A stretch of DNA of 64,000 bases from JARKPK01 sp964631235 (lineage in GTDB: Bacteria > Planctomycetota > Planctomycetia > Pirellulales > Thermoguttaceae). The stretch spans positions 30,016-94,015 of the forward strand of contig CAZVZX010000018.1 in assembly GCA_964631235.1 (NCBI GenBank), in the 5' to 3' direction. Under the pieces are notes generated by a model. The model searched no databases, had not been told where the DNA came from, and saw only the letters and a program-made list of their open reading frames with translations. Position 1 is the first letter of the stretch. Each line of letters opens with the position of its first letter. The position numbers were made by a program, and so were the translations under genes. This document shows, piece by piece, positions 28,534-37,336 of the stretch.

Positions 28534-29250
28534 ATGAAGGTGACCTGTCCGGATTGCGAGGCCGTGATCCCTGCGGAACAGATCTCGTTGGAAACCGGTT
28601 GGGCCAAGTGCGTTCGCTGCAACGAGGTCTTCCCCTTGGCCGAATTGGTCGAGGGTTACTCGCCCGAAGGCTCGTCGAAACCCGCCGCATCTCGCGGCAA
28701 GCCCCAGCGGCCATTCGACGCATGGGCCATCGTCGAGCACGATGGTCCGCGGATGCTGATCCATTTTCCGCCGCATGGGATGCGCGCGGTCGCGTGGGGG
28801 TTGTTGTTCTTCGCACTCTTTTGGAACGGTTTTATCTGCTTTTGGACTCTCGGGGCCCTCGGCGTGTTCTTCAATCAGGGGCAAATTCAGTGGGAGAATC
28901 TGGCCTTCGCGGCATTCTCGACGCCGTTCTGGTTGGTTGGGTTCGGCATGTTGGCGGCCGTGGTTTGGATGGCCCGCGGATCGCGCACTGTGTACTTCGA
29001 TGGGATGCAGATGGTCGCCGAAATGCGATGCCTCTTTTGGCGACGGAACCGCGTGAAAGACCTGACCGAAGTGCAGCATGCGAGGCCCGGCACCCAGGTG
29101 GTCAAGAGCGATGCGCAGACGACACCCTACTCGGTGGAAATCGTATTCACCAAGGGTTCGATCAGCTTGCCCTGCTCCAGCGAGAATGAGCAACAGTGGC
29201 TGATCGCCGAGATTAACGACTATCTCCAGCGCTCCGCCCGTGGCGGATAA
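28534..29250 (+). CDS. Zinc-ribbon membrane protein, function unknown
   Basis: Predicted 238-residue protein. The N-terminus MKVTCPDCEAVIPAEQ ... AKCVRCNEVFPL has two CxxC pairs (C5, C8, C26, C29), a small zinc ribbon like the MJ0042-type domain. Two membrane helices follow (about 90-115 and 125-150), then a basic segment and a beta-rich C-terminal domain (TPYSVEIVFTKGSISLPCSSENEQQW), reminiscent of PH-like membrane-associated domains. Start at 28534 with GGAAGGAAGG upstream. Its 3' end overlaps the convergent phoU gene by 38 bp, so antisense effects on phoU are possible. No function is suggested by context. Confidence 0.7.
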   Translation: MKVTCPDCEAVIPAEQISLETGWAKCVRCNEVFPLAELVEGYSPEGSSKPAASRGKPQRPFDAWAIVEHDGPRMLIHFPPHGMRAVAWGLLFFALFWNGFICFWTLGALGVFFNQGQIQWENLAFAAFSTPFWLVGFGMLAAVVWMARGSRTVYFDGMQMVAEMRCLFWRRNRVKDLTEVQHARPGTQVVKSDAQTTPYSVEIVFTKGSISLPCSSENEQQWLIAEINDYLQRSARGG

Positions 29251-29884
29251 TCTTGCCGTTGACCATGTAAATCACGTCTTCGGCGATGTTCGTGGCGCAG
29301 TCGGCAATGCGCTCCAGATTGCGGGTAACGGCCAACAGTCGCAGATAGGCCGGGGCTTTCTGCGGCTCGCGGCGAATCAGGGACTCGGTTTGCTCGCGAT
29401 ATTCGCGTTTAAGCGTGTCCACCTCGTCATCCGCAAGGCAGACGCGATCCGCCAATCGGGCGTCAAGGTTGACCAATGCGTCGATCGCATCGCGGAGCAT
29501 TCCCTGGGTTTTTTCCGACATTCCGGAGACATCGAAAGGTATGTCAATGTACGGCTCGCGGGCGAACGCCAGGGCTTTTCTCGCAATGTTCACCGCCAAG
29601 TCGCCGATTCGCTCCAAGTCGTTGTTAATCTTCAGGGCGGCCACGACGAACCGCAAATCGATCGCCACGGGCTGATGCAGGGCCAGCGTCTTGAGGCACT
29701 CTTCCTCCAAGTCTACTTCGCGGTGGTCGATTTCGGCATCGCGGCGAATCACGGTTTCGGCCAGTTGCTCGTCGCGCTCGAGAAACGCCCGGGTGGCCAA
29801 CTGCACCTGATCTTCCACCAAGCCGCAGAGCGACAACAGGCTGCTTTTGATCCGTTCGATTTCGCGCTGCAAATGAACTGACAT
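29213..29884 (-). CDS. phoU: Phosphate signalling protein PhoU
   Basis: Predicted 223-residue all-helical protein with two PhoU repeats: LVEDQVQLATRAFLERDEQLAETVIRRDAEID in the first and the family signature LKINNDLERIGDLAVNIARKA, repeated as VTRNLERIADCATNIAEDV near the C-terminus. PhoU connects the Pst transporter to the PhoR kinase and keeps the Pho response off when phosphate is plentiful. It is the last gene of the minus-strand pst cluster, about 90 bp after pstB. No phoR is present in the window. Confidence 0.95.
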   Translation of the reverse strand: MSVHLQREIERIKSSLLSLCGLVEDQVQLATRAFLERDEQLAETVIRRDAEIDHREVDLEEECLKTLALHQPVAIDLRFVVAALKINNDLERIGDLAVNIARKALAFAREPYIDIPFDVSGMSEKTQGMLRDAIDALVNLDARLADRVCLADDEVDTLKREYREQTESLIRREPQKAPAYLRLLAVTRNLERIADCATNIAEDVIYMVNGKIIRHGRSAGDSR

Positions 29885-29973
29885 TGCACTTGTCCCGATG
29901 AGTTGTTCCCGTATTCAGTGGGAAGACAGTCGTTCCTCTTCCCCAAGCACGCGATCGCAGACCGTGGCGTTCG

Positions 29974-30975
29974 TCAGCCGAAACGGCCGGTGATGTAGTC
30001 TTCCGTCTCCTTGCGCACCGGTTTGGTGAACAACTGGCGCGTCGGGCCGAACTCGATCAGAACTCCTTCGTACAGGAATGCCGTCCAATCCGACACGCGC
30101 GCCGCCTGCTGCATGTTGTGAGTTACGATGATGATCGTGTACTCGCCGCGGAGTTCTCCGATCAGGTCCTCGATTCGCGTGGTCGATCGCGGGTCGAGTG
30201 CCGAGCACGGTTCGTCCATCAAAATGATCTCGGGATTGACGGCGATCGCCCGGGCAATGCACAACCGCTGATGCTGCCCCCCCGAAAGCCCGAGGGCCGA
30301 GTCATGCAGCCGGTCTTTCACCTCTTCCCACAGGGCGGCGCGCTTCAGGCTTCTCTCGACCACTTCGTCGAGCACGTCGCGGCGGCGCACGCCGGCGATG
30401 CGCAGGCCGTAGGCGACATTTTCATAGATCGACTTGGGAAACGGCGTTGGCTTCTGGAAGACCATGCCTACGCGGCGGCGCAACTCGATCACGTCGAGCG
30501 ATTTGTCGAGAATCTCCTGTCCGTCGAGCCTAATGCTGCCGGTGATTCGCACGTTATCGATCAGATCGTTCATGCGGTTGAGGCAGCGGAGCAGGGTTGA
30601 CTTGCCGCATCCCGACGGACCGATCAGAGCCGTCACTTCGTGCCGGGGAATGCTGAAGCTGATGTCGGTCAGCGCCTGACCGTCGCCATAGAAGAGGGAA
30701 ACGCGATCGATTTCGACGACGGCCTCGCGGTCCGGCTCGGCGACCGCAGCGGGGCCGCCGGCCGACAACCCCGAATCGGGCGCAGAGTTCAAGTCATTGC
30801 CTTTTTGGGCCGGCGTTTGCGCGGAAGAACCAACCCGAATGTCAATGACGGGCGGAGACACAGAATTCTGACCTTTCGAAGGCATCGCTTTCACCGTCGG
30901 AGCTTGCATCGACGCATCGACCTTTTCATCGCTATCGCCCGAACATGGCACGGCAACGCTTTTGGCAACTGCCAT
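29974..30975 (-). CDS. pstB: Phosphate ABC transporter ATPase PstB
   Basis: ATP-binding subunit of the high-affinity phosphate importer. Walker A GPSGCGKS at about 119-126, the PstB-typical NRMNDLI just after it, signature LSGGQ at 230-234 (LSGGQHQRLCIARA), Walker B IILMDEPCSALDP and the switch His in VTHNM. The ABC core begins near residue 88, so the open frame carries an N-terminal extension of about 85 poorly conserved residues not found in usual PstB (about 260 aa). Starts at 30909 or 30885 are equally possible, and none has a strong ribosome-binding site. It sits between pstA and phoU. Confidence 0.93.
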   Translation of the reverse strand: MAVAKSVAVPCSGDSDEKVDASMQAPTVKAMPSKGQNSVSPPVIDIRVGSSAQTPAQKGNDLNSAPDSGLSAGGPAAVAEPDREAVVEIDRVSLFYGDGQALTDISFSIPRHEVTALIGPSGCGKSTLLRCLNRMNDLIDNVRITGSIRLDGQEILDKSLDVIELRRRVGMVFQKPTPFPKSIYENVAYGLRIAGVRRRDVLDEVVERSLKRAALWEEVKDRLHDSALGLSGGQHQRLCIARAIAVNPEIILMDEPCSALDPRSTTRIEDLIGELRGEYTIIIVTHNMQQAARVSDWTAFLYEGVLIEFGPTRQLFTKPVRKETEDYITGRFG

Positions 30976-31028
30976 CTATTTGTCTCGAGGCGGTCGCGGT
31001 CGCAGGGGCAGGGCGGCTGCCCGCGGCG

Positions 31029-32756
31029 TCACATGGCGCGCGATTGATAACGAGTGCGCATTCGGTTGCGCAACCAAATGGCCGCGCCGCTCATTCCCAA
31101 CACAATCAGCAACAGCAGCAACGTGGTCGCATAAACGAGCGGCTTGGTCGCCTCGACATTCGGCGATTTGCAACTGATGTCGAGGATATGGTAGCCCAAG
31201 TGCATGAACTTCTGGTCGAACTGAATAAACGGGAACTGCGAATCGAGCGGCAACGGGGCGTCTTTGACGGCTCCGGTAAGCATCAGCGGGGCGACCTCGC
31301 CGGCGGCACGCGCCATGGCCAAAATGAAGCCCGTCATCACGCCCGGCGAGGCCATCGGCATGAGCACGCGCCACAGGGTTTGAAACTTTGTAGAGCCCAA
31401 CGCATAGGCTCCTTCGGGAATGCTCCGCGGAATGGCGCGCAACGCCTCTTCCGTCGAGACGATCACTACCGGCACCGTGAGAAGCCCTAACGTGAGGCTC
31501 GCCCACAGAATGCTGCTCTTGCCGAACACCGGCTCGGCCGCGGCCACGCGATCGGGATAGAACCAGGCGTCGAGTTGTCCGCCCACGAGGTATACGAAAA
31601 ACCCCAGCCCGAAGATGCCGAAAACGATCGATGGAATCCCGGCCAAATTGTTGACGGCCACGCGGACCAAGTTGACCAGCGGGCCGCTCTTGGCATACTC
31701 GCCCAAGTATATCCCCGCCAAAACGCCCAGCGGGAAACAGGCGATTGCCATCAAAAAGACCATCAGCACGGTGCCGAAGATCGCGGGAAAAATGCCGCCG
31801 TCTTGATTCGCTTCACGCGGGTCGTCCGAGACGAGCTCCCATACCTTCGCCGCGTAGTGCTTTGCCTTGGCCAAAAACGTCATGCTGTTCGGATGGCTGA
31901 ATCGCACGATATCCAGCAGAGCGATCTGTTTCTCGCGCCCTGAGGCGTCGACAAACACCGCCACATTCCGCCGCAACTCTTGCATGCGGGCGTTGATTTG
32001 CTCACGCAACCGGTCGGTTGTATTCTTCAACTCCGTTTCGCGACGTTCGAGTTCGGCGATCCGCTCAGCGAGGGACTTTCCGCGGCTGCTTTCGCGGTCT
32101 TCCGGGGAAAGCTGTTTGTACTGATACCTCGCACGAATCAACAGGTATTTCACTTGGCGGTGCAACTCTTGGGCGGCCCGCTTTTCTTCGGCGGTCAACT
32201 CGCTCAATTCCGCGTCGCGCCGAGCACGCACTACCGACAAAGCGGCAGCCAGCGCAGCGGGCGGGTCGTCGGTTGGGGCTAGTTCCAGCCCTGGCGCATC
32301 GATCGACTTGAGGTATCCGATGTATTGCAAATCGCGCATGCGGTCGAGCATCAGGGCATAGGGCGGGTACTCGACCGAGACGATCTCGTCGGCGGGAACC
32401 CACCGGAACGGCTGCTGCAACTCGCTGTTGCCGACGCGATACTTGATGTTTGTCTTTTCGGAATGCGGGTCGTACTGGACGTCGTTGACATCGCCGAGCA
32501 GTTTGCTTCCGTCCTTCAAAACGACTGCTTCCAGCGGCGCTGGCCAGAACACACCCAAACCGTTCCAAAGCACCACTCCCAGCAGCACCGCGGTCATCGA
32601 CAAAGTGGCCGCCAAGGCCGCACCGGTAGCCCATACGAACGGCTCGCCTTTGAGCCAGAACTGGGCAATCCGCCGCGCGCGGCCCACCGGAGGCGGACTG
32701 CCCGACGCAGCGGCCGGCGTCTGGGATCGTTCGTTCTCTTGGCCCGTTGTGCTCAT
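31029..32756 (-). CDS. pstA: Phosphate ABC transporter permease PstA, enlarged
   Basis: Inner-membrane permease of 575 residues, about twice the usual PstA. A first membrane helix (about 40-65) is followed by an insert of roughly 220 residues. This contains a beta-rich part (LKDGSKLLGDVNDVQYDP) and a long coiled coil (around AERIAELERRETELKNTTDRLREQINARMQELRR). The standard permease domain follows, with FGTVLMVFLMAIACFPLG and the transporter loop EALRAIPRSIPEGAYALGSTKFQTLWRVLMPMASPGVMTG. The ATG overlaps the pstC stop codon by one base (TGATG), indicating translational coupling. It pairs with PstC, itself enlarged. Confidence 0.93.
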   Translation of the reverse strand: MSTTGQENERSQTPAAASGSPPPVGRARRIAQFWLKGEPFVWATGAALAATLSMTAVLLGVVLWNGLGVFWPAPLEAVVLKDGSKLLGDVNDVQYDPHSEKTNIKYRVGNSELQQPFRWVPADEIVSVEYPPYALMLDRMRDLQYIGYLKSIDAPGLELAPTDDPPAALAAALSVVRARRDAELSELTAEEKRAAQELHRQVKYLLIRARYQYKQLSPEDRESSRGKSLAERIAELERRETELKNTTDRLREQINARMQELRRNVAVFVDASGREKQIALLDIVRFSHPNSMTFLAKAKHYAAKVWELVSDDPREANQDGGIFPAIFGTVLMVFLMAIACFPLGVLAGIYLGEYAKSGPLVNLVRVAVNNLAGIPSIVFGIFGLGFFVYLVGGQLDAWFYPDRVAAAEPVFGKSSILWASLTLGLLTVPVVIVSTEEALRAIPRSIPEGAYALGSTKFQTLWRVLMPMASPGVMTGFILAMARAAGEVAPLMLTGAVKDAPLPLDSQFPFIQFDQKFMHLGYHILDISCKSPNVEATKPLVYATTLLLLLIVLGMSGAAIWLRNRMRTRYQSRAM

Positions 32757-35149
32757 CAGTAACGTCCGAATCGTTTTCGCAAACGCTGTCGGACCACCTC
32801 GGCCAACGTGTTCAGCGCGAAAGTGGTACAGAACAGGATCACGGCACACAAGAACAGCAACCGAAACAGGGTTCCGCCGAAGGGGGCCTCGGGCATTTCC
32901 ACCGCGATGTTCGCCGCCAAGGTGCGAAAACCATTAAACGGACTCATGTCGATGATCGGCGTGTTGCCGGCGGCCATGAAGACGATCATCGTTTCGCCCA
33001 CGGCTCGGCCGAACCCCACCATCACCGCCGCGAAGATGCCGGGACTGGCCGACGGAACGATCACGCGCCACAACGTTTGCCACCGGCTCGCTCCTAATGC
33101 CAACGATGCAGCGGTCATGCTGTGCGGTATGTTGGAAAGCGCATCGTCGGCAAGCGAAAAAATAATGGGGATCACTGCAAAGCCCAGCCCCATCGCCACC
33201 ACGAGCGCATTAAGCTGCTCATACTGCACCCCCGTGCTGCCGAACAAAGCGGTCCAAAATCCTTGCGGTTTCCATTGCGTCCAACCGGCCGTGAACAGCC
33301 ACTGCCGCATATCGCCGCCGAATATCAGGTCTTCGACGCGCGGGCCCAACGCCATCGCCGCGGCCACCCCCGCGCAAAGCACCGGGGCCAAAACCAGGAA
33401 CTCGTAGCCGCCTTCAATCCGCTTCGCCCAATCGAAGCGACGCACGGTTTGCCATAGCGACAAGAACAACACGAACGCAAGGGGGACGGTAATCAGCGAT
33501 GTGAAGAACGAAGGCAGCCAACGCGCCAGAAAGGGGGCGAACCATAAAAGAATGAGGAAGCCGATGACCACCGAAGGCAGGGCCGCCATAATCTCAACAA
33601 TCGGCTTGATCGCGCGGCGAAACCCGGGGGTGGTGAAGTAGCTGACATAGATGGCCGACGCCAACGCCAGCGGCATCGCGAAAAGCATGGCGTAAACCGT
33701 TGCTTTCAGCGACCCGAAGATAATCGGCACCAGCCCGTGTTTCGGCTCGTCACCCGAGCTTTGCCATTTGTGTTCAGGACGGTCGTACCCTTCGTAATGC
33801 ACTTTGGTAAACAGGCTGGCCAGCGTAACATCGGCATGGGGGCACGAAATCTTCCACAAATGCAGTCGATTGGCCTGGTCGACTCCGATCACCGAGTTGC
33901 CCCGCGGACTGTAGCCCACCTGAGCCAACGGGCGATCGGAAACCAAAGTCAACAGATGACGACCATTGGTCATGTAGTCGAGCGATGCCGTTCCGCCGCC
34001 GCAACTAAGCAGCGTTTTGTCGCGCTGCGACGGAATAATCGTGTCCACCGCACCGCCGTGCCGCCAAAGATCACGGATGTGACGCAAATGGCTTTGCTCG
34101 CCTTCGCGCACGTCGAACCAAATGGAAAGCTGGCCAGCCGCGTCGCCTACCGCAAGAGAGATATTCCCATAAACACTCGAAAGGGCCGTGACGGCGCGGC
34201 CATCGCCGAAGGCGATCAAGTTTTCATGCCGACGCACCTTTCCTTCCGGCGTGAAATCCCAACGGCCCAATCGCCCGTCTTCCGTACCCACAAAAAGGCG
34301 GCTTCCGTCGTGATTAAAGGCCATCGCCGTCACGGGGCGTTCGCCGGGCGGATCGGCGAGCCAGAAGCGGTCCTTCTGCTCTTCCGTCTCGCCGGTCAGC
34401 ATGTTCTCGCGAACCGAAGCGACGATCATCTCCAGCCGCCTGTCGGGCCAGAGCCGCACGCACCGAAAACCGCCTCCTTCCACTGCGCACATTACTTCGC
34501 GCACCGGAGTCTTGTCTTTTTCCGCCGGCAGTTCGGCCAATCGCTTAATGCTGTAGGTGACGTGGCGACGGCCCGAATCGTCGAAGCGAGGGGCAATATC
34601 GACTTGCACGAGCGACGCAAGCCCGTCGGACCAGCGGCAGAGGTAGGAAGAAGCGCTCATGCGTTCGACTTCGCGAAGCCGCGGCTCGGAACTTTTGTCG
34701 CCCGCATTGTTCGCGCGCGATCCGGCCTCATCCGACCGCGTTGAAGCGGCGGACGACGCTGAGCCGCCTTCACGAAGGGCCGCTCGATGAACGAGCCTGA
34801 CCGCCGGGCGCGCACCGCGTTCGGCAGGCACGGCGATGTCCCAGAACAAGACCTCGCCCTGGGGCATAAATCCGTAGGCCGTAATCGAGGCGGACGAGAG
34901 ATCCCGCCCCAGCTCGACCAGATCGACGCCGACTGCCAGCGCGGGTTCCGCCAGATCGGGCAGCTCCTCGCCGCTAACCAGAGCTTGGGACTGCGCGGGG
35001 GCGAACAGCGGAGCCGCCTCGAAAAGGATCACGGCAATGATTGCGACCACACTGCCGATAATGATGATGCCGCCGACGGTAATCACCCATCGCGCCCAGC
35101 GGTCGCGACGATGAACTCGACGAAGCACCGACTTGTCGATATCGGCCAT
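32756..35149 (-). CDS. pstC: Phosphate ABC transporter permease PstC, with propeller insert
   Basis: Permease of 797 residues against about 300 in classical PstC. After the first membrane helix (RWVITVGGIIIIGSVVAIIAVILFEAAPLF) comes an extracytoplasmic region of about 400 residues with WD40-like blades (MAFNHDGSRLFVGTEDGRLGRWDF, VTALSSVYGNISLAVGDAAG, QVGYSPRGNSVIGVDQ). The permease core follows, ending in the EAA-type loop SNIPHSMTAASLALGASRWQTLWRVIVPSASPGIFA. Long PstC proteins of this kind occur in several Gram-negative lineages. The propeller's role is unknown and may be contact with PstS or the envelope. Stop codon overlaps pstA. Confidence 0.92.
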   Translation of the reverse strand: MADIDKSVLRRVHRRDRWARWVITVGGIIIIGSVVAIIAVILFEAAPLFAPAQSQALVSGEELPDLAEPALAVGVDLVELGRDLSSASITAYGFMPQGEVLFWDIAVPAERGARPAVRLVHRAALREGGSASSAASTRSDEAGSRANNAGDKSSEPRLREVERMSASSYLCRWSDGLASLVQVDIAPRFDDSGRRHVTYSIKRLAELPAEKDKTPVREVMCAVEGGGFRCVRLWPDRRLEMIVASVRENMLTGETEEQKDRFWLADPPGERPVTAMAFNHDGSRLFVGTEDGRLGRWDFTPEGKVRRHENLIAFGDGRAVTALSSVYGNISLAVGDAAGQLSIWFDVREGEQSHLRHIRDLWRHGGAVDTIIPSQRDKTLLSCGGGTASLDYMTNGRHLLTLVSDRPLAQVGYSPRGNSVIGVDQANRLHLWKISCPHADVTLASLFTKVHYEGYDRPEHKWQSSGDEPKHGLVPIIFGSLKATVYAMLFAMPLALASAIYVSYFTTPGFRRAIKPIVEIMAALPSVVIGFLILLWFAPFLARWLPSFFTSLITVPLAFVLFLSLWQTVRRFDWAKRIEGGYEFLVLAPVLCAGVAAAMALGPRVEDLIFGGDMRQWLFTAGWTQWKPQGFWTALFGSTGVQYEQLNALVVAMGLGFAVIPIIFSLADDALSNIPHSMTAASLALGASRWQTLWRVIVPSASPGIFAAVMVGFGRAVGETMIVFMAAGNTPIIDMSPFNGFRTLAANIAVEMPEAPFGGTLFRLLFLCAVILFCTTFALNTLAEVVRQRLRKRFGRY

Positions 35150-35265
35150 CTGCGGCTCGTTCCCCGAGGTCGAAGTTTTACGGCAATCTCACCGGCCGAG
35201 CGAATGTGCCCGGCTGCTCGGCCGCGGCATCCTGGCATGAATTTGTGTTTCCCGCAGGATAGCCG

Positions 35266-35291
35266 CAGGTCGCTCCAACAGGTCGCTCCAA
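35266..35291 (+). repeat. 13-bp tandem duplication
   Basis: CAGGTCGCTCCAA occurs twice in tandem (35266-35278 and 35279-35291) between pstS and pstC. Confidence 0.7.
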
Positions 35292-35331
35292 AATGAACTC
35301 AACACACTGCGTCGCTCGATGCGCTCATGAG

Positions 35332-35369
35332 CAGGGCGCCGCCGCACTGCCCGCGCGGCGGCGGCCCTG
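35332..35369 (-). terminator. Strong GC hairpin between pstS and pstC
   Basis: CAGGGC plus GCCGCCGC (35332-35345) pairs with GCGGCGGC and GCCCTG (35355-35369) with a single bulged G, giving a stem of about 14 bp. No T-run follows on the minus strand. It probably acts as a 3'-stabilising or partial-termination element that lets pstS be expressed above the transporter genes; this role is inference. Confidence 0.5.
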
Positions 35370-35399
35370 CCCCGAGTGTCGATCGTCCAGTAGGCTGTC

Positions 35400-36374
35400 T
35401 TATTCGATGGCCTTCAATTGGGCCTCCGCCACCTTCAACGGCAACGGACCGAAACCGTCTCGGATAACGATTTCCTGACCTTCGCGCGAAAGGACGAACT
35501 TGATGAACTCTTTGACATGTGTGGCCAGCGGCTCGCCCGGCTTCTTATTGATATAGATGTAAAGGGTGCGACCCAGCGGGTACTTGCCGGCCAACGCATT
35601 TTCGAAGGTCGGTTCGACCGGGGTTTCGTCGCCCGACTTAGAGAGCGGAACGGCCAACACATCGGGCGTCTTGAAGCCGATGCCGGAAAACCCGATCGCA
35701 TAACGGTCGTTGGCAACGCCGTTCACCACGCCGGCCGAACCGGGCTGCTGCTTGCACGAGTCTTTGTAGTCGCCCTTGTACAGCGCGTGATCTTTGAAAA
35801 AGACGTAGGTGCCGCTGGCGGCATCGCGGCTGTACAGCGAGATCGGCTTGTCGGCCCATTCGCCCGTCAGGCCGGCGTCGCCCCAAGTCTTGATGTCGGC
35901 AAATCCGCTCTTTCGCGTTTGCGAGAAGATGCAATCGACTTGCGGCAGCGACAGCCCGCGCTTGGCGATCGGGTTGTCCTTATGGACGTACACGGCCAGG
36001 CAGTCGATGGCAACGCTGATTCGCGTCGGTTTGTAGCCGTACTTTTTCTCGAACTTGTCGATTTCTTCTTCTTTCATGGCCCGCGACATCGGCCCCAATT
36101 GTGCCGTGCCCTCGATCAACGCCGGGGGGGCCGTATTCGAGCCTTTTCCTTCCACCTGAAATTTCACGTTCGGGTAAAGGTCTTGAAATGCCCGCGACCA
36201 CAGGGCCATGAGGTTGTTCAACGTATCGGACCCGATACTGGTCAGGCTACCGGAGACTCCCGACACTTTCTCGTAGCTTTTCAGGGCCGGGTCAACTTTG
36301 ACCTCCTCTGCCTGCACCGAGGTCCACGAAACGGCCGCGGCCGTCAACGCACAGATCAACGAACGCCACATCAT
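35400..36374 (-). CDS. pstS: Periplasmic phosphate-binding protein PstS
   Basis: Predicted 324-residue substrate-binding protein. The signal MMWRSLICALTAAAVSWTSVQA precedes the mature domain, with the phosphate-contacting GSLTSIGSDTLNNLM, TAQLGPMSRAMKEEE and SLYSRDAASGTYVFFKD (the S-R-D-x-x-S-G-T phosphate loop). It delivers phosphate to PstCA. GGAGGAG upstream supports ATG at 36374 or the adjacent ATG at 36371. It is the first transporter gene after phoB on the minus strand. Confidence 0.95.
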   Translation of the reverse strand: MMWRSLICALTAAAVSWTSVQAEEVKVDPALKSYEKVSGVSGSLTSIGSDTLNNLMALWSRAFQDLYPNVKFQVEGKGSNTAPPALIEGTAQLGPMSRAMKEEEIDKFEKKYGYKPTRISVAIDCLAVYVHKDNPIAKRGLSLPQVDCIFSQTRKSGFADIKTWGDAGLTGEWADKPISLYSRDAASGTYVFFKDHALYKGDYKDSCKQQPGSAGVVNGVANDRYAIGFSGIGFKTPDVLAVPLSKSGDETPVEPTFENALAGKYPLGRTLYIYINKKPGEPLATHVKEFIKFVLSREGQEIVIRDGFGPLPLKVAEAQLKAIE

Positions 36375-36556
36375 CGTCGCTCCTCCAGAAAACGGGTTTT
36401 CACCAAACGGACTCTACCACTTCCACTCGAGTTCATGCTGCCCGGCGGAACGCGCCGGCAGCCGAAATCAACCGAACACTAGGGGCAACGATTGCGCTTG
36501 GGCCTCGCCTGCCATGCGGCAACACGTCGATACGCCCCTAATCGTAAGACAGTCGA

Positions 36557-36602
36557 GTTAGCACTGCGCATCGGAACGATTAGAAAACGGTTAGGGTGTT
36601 AG
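36557..36602 (-). promoter_or_regulatory. Candidate Pho-box array upstream of pstS
   Basis: GTTAG or ATTAG occurs at 36557, 36579, 36590 and 36598 (reading CTAAC on the gene strand), the first three spaced 22 and 11 bp. PhoB-type regulators bind direct repeats with 11-bp periodicity. CTAAC/GTTAG elements also occur upstream of phoB. The array sits over the end of the phoB-pstS gap and its assignment is inference. Confidence 0.3.
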
Positions 36603-36631
36603 CGATTTCACTCGGGGTCATCAGATTCGAA

Positions 36632-37336
36632 CTACTGCTTGAAGCGATAACCGACTCCGCGAACGGTTTCGATATACTTGCCGGCGGCCCCGAGTTTCTT
36701 ACGCAGTCCCACGATTTGCACGTCCACTGCCCGATCGGTAATCGCATAGTTGTTGCCGTGAACCCCGTCGAGAATCTGTTGCCGAGTGAACACCCAGCCC
36801 GGCTTCGAGGCGAGAAATCGCAGCACGCGAAACTCGGTGGAGGTCAGATCAATCGGTTGATCTCGGTACGTTACCTGATGCCTTCCGGCATGAATCACCA
36901 AGTCGTGGACGGAGAGGACTTCTTCGTCGGAATCGCGCGACGCCTCGTCCGTATCGATCCCCGCTTTTCGCCGCAATACGGCTCGCACTCGGGCGATGAG
37001 CACGCGAGGGCTGAACGGTTTGGTGATGTAGTCGTCGGCGCCGAGATTTAGCCCGGCAACGATGTCCGCCTCTTCTCCCTTGGCGGTCAACATTACGATC
37101 GGTACATGAGCGGTCTTCGGATCCTGCTTCAGGCGGCGGCAAATGGTCAGGCCGTCGATTCCCGGCAGCATCAGGTCGAGCACGACCAAATCGACCGGCT
37201 TTTTCCCGGTTATTTGCAGGGCCTCTTCGCCCGAAGCCACACCGGCGACCTGATAGCCTTCTTTCAAGAGGTTGTAGCTGACCAATTCGCGAATGTCGTC
37301 TTCGTCCTCGACCACCAGTATCGAAGGCTTGATCAT
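36632..37336 (-). CDS. phoB: OmpR/PhoB-family response regulator
   Basis: Predicted 234-residue regulator. A receiver domain (ILVVEDEDDIRELV ... VVLDLMLPG, phospho-acceptor D54; K in ITKPFSP) is joined to a winged-helix domain (DLTSTEFRVLRFLASKPGWVFTRQQILDGVHG ... VDVQIVGLRKKLG ... VRGVGYRFK). The sequence and its place directly upstream of pstSCAB-phoU mark it as the Pho regulator. The start at 37336 follows GGGGGAAT; the frame is open further upstream without homology. The partner kinase PhoR, normally the next gene, is missing from this locus and must be elsewhere. Confidence 0.92.
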   Translation of the reverse strand: MIKPSILVVEDEDDIRELVSYNLLKEGYQVAGVASGEEALQITGKKPVDLVVLDLMLPGIDGLTICRRLKQDPKTAHVPIVMLTAKGEEADIVAGLNLGADDYITKPFSPRVLIARVRAVLRRKAGIDTDEASRDSDEEVLSVHDLVIHAGRHQVTYRDQPIDLTSTEFRVLRFLASKPGWVFTRQQILDGVHGNNYAITDRAVDVQIVGLRKKLGAAGKYIETVRGVGYRFKQ

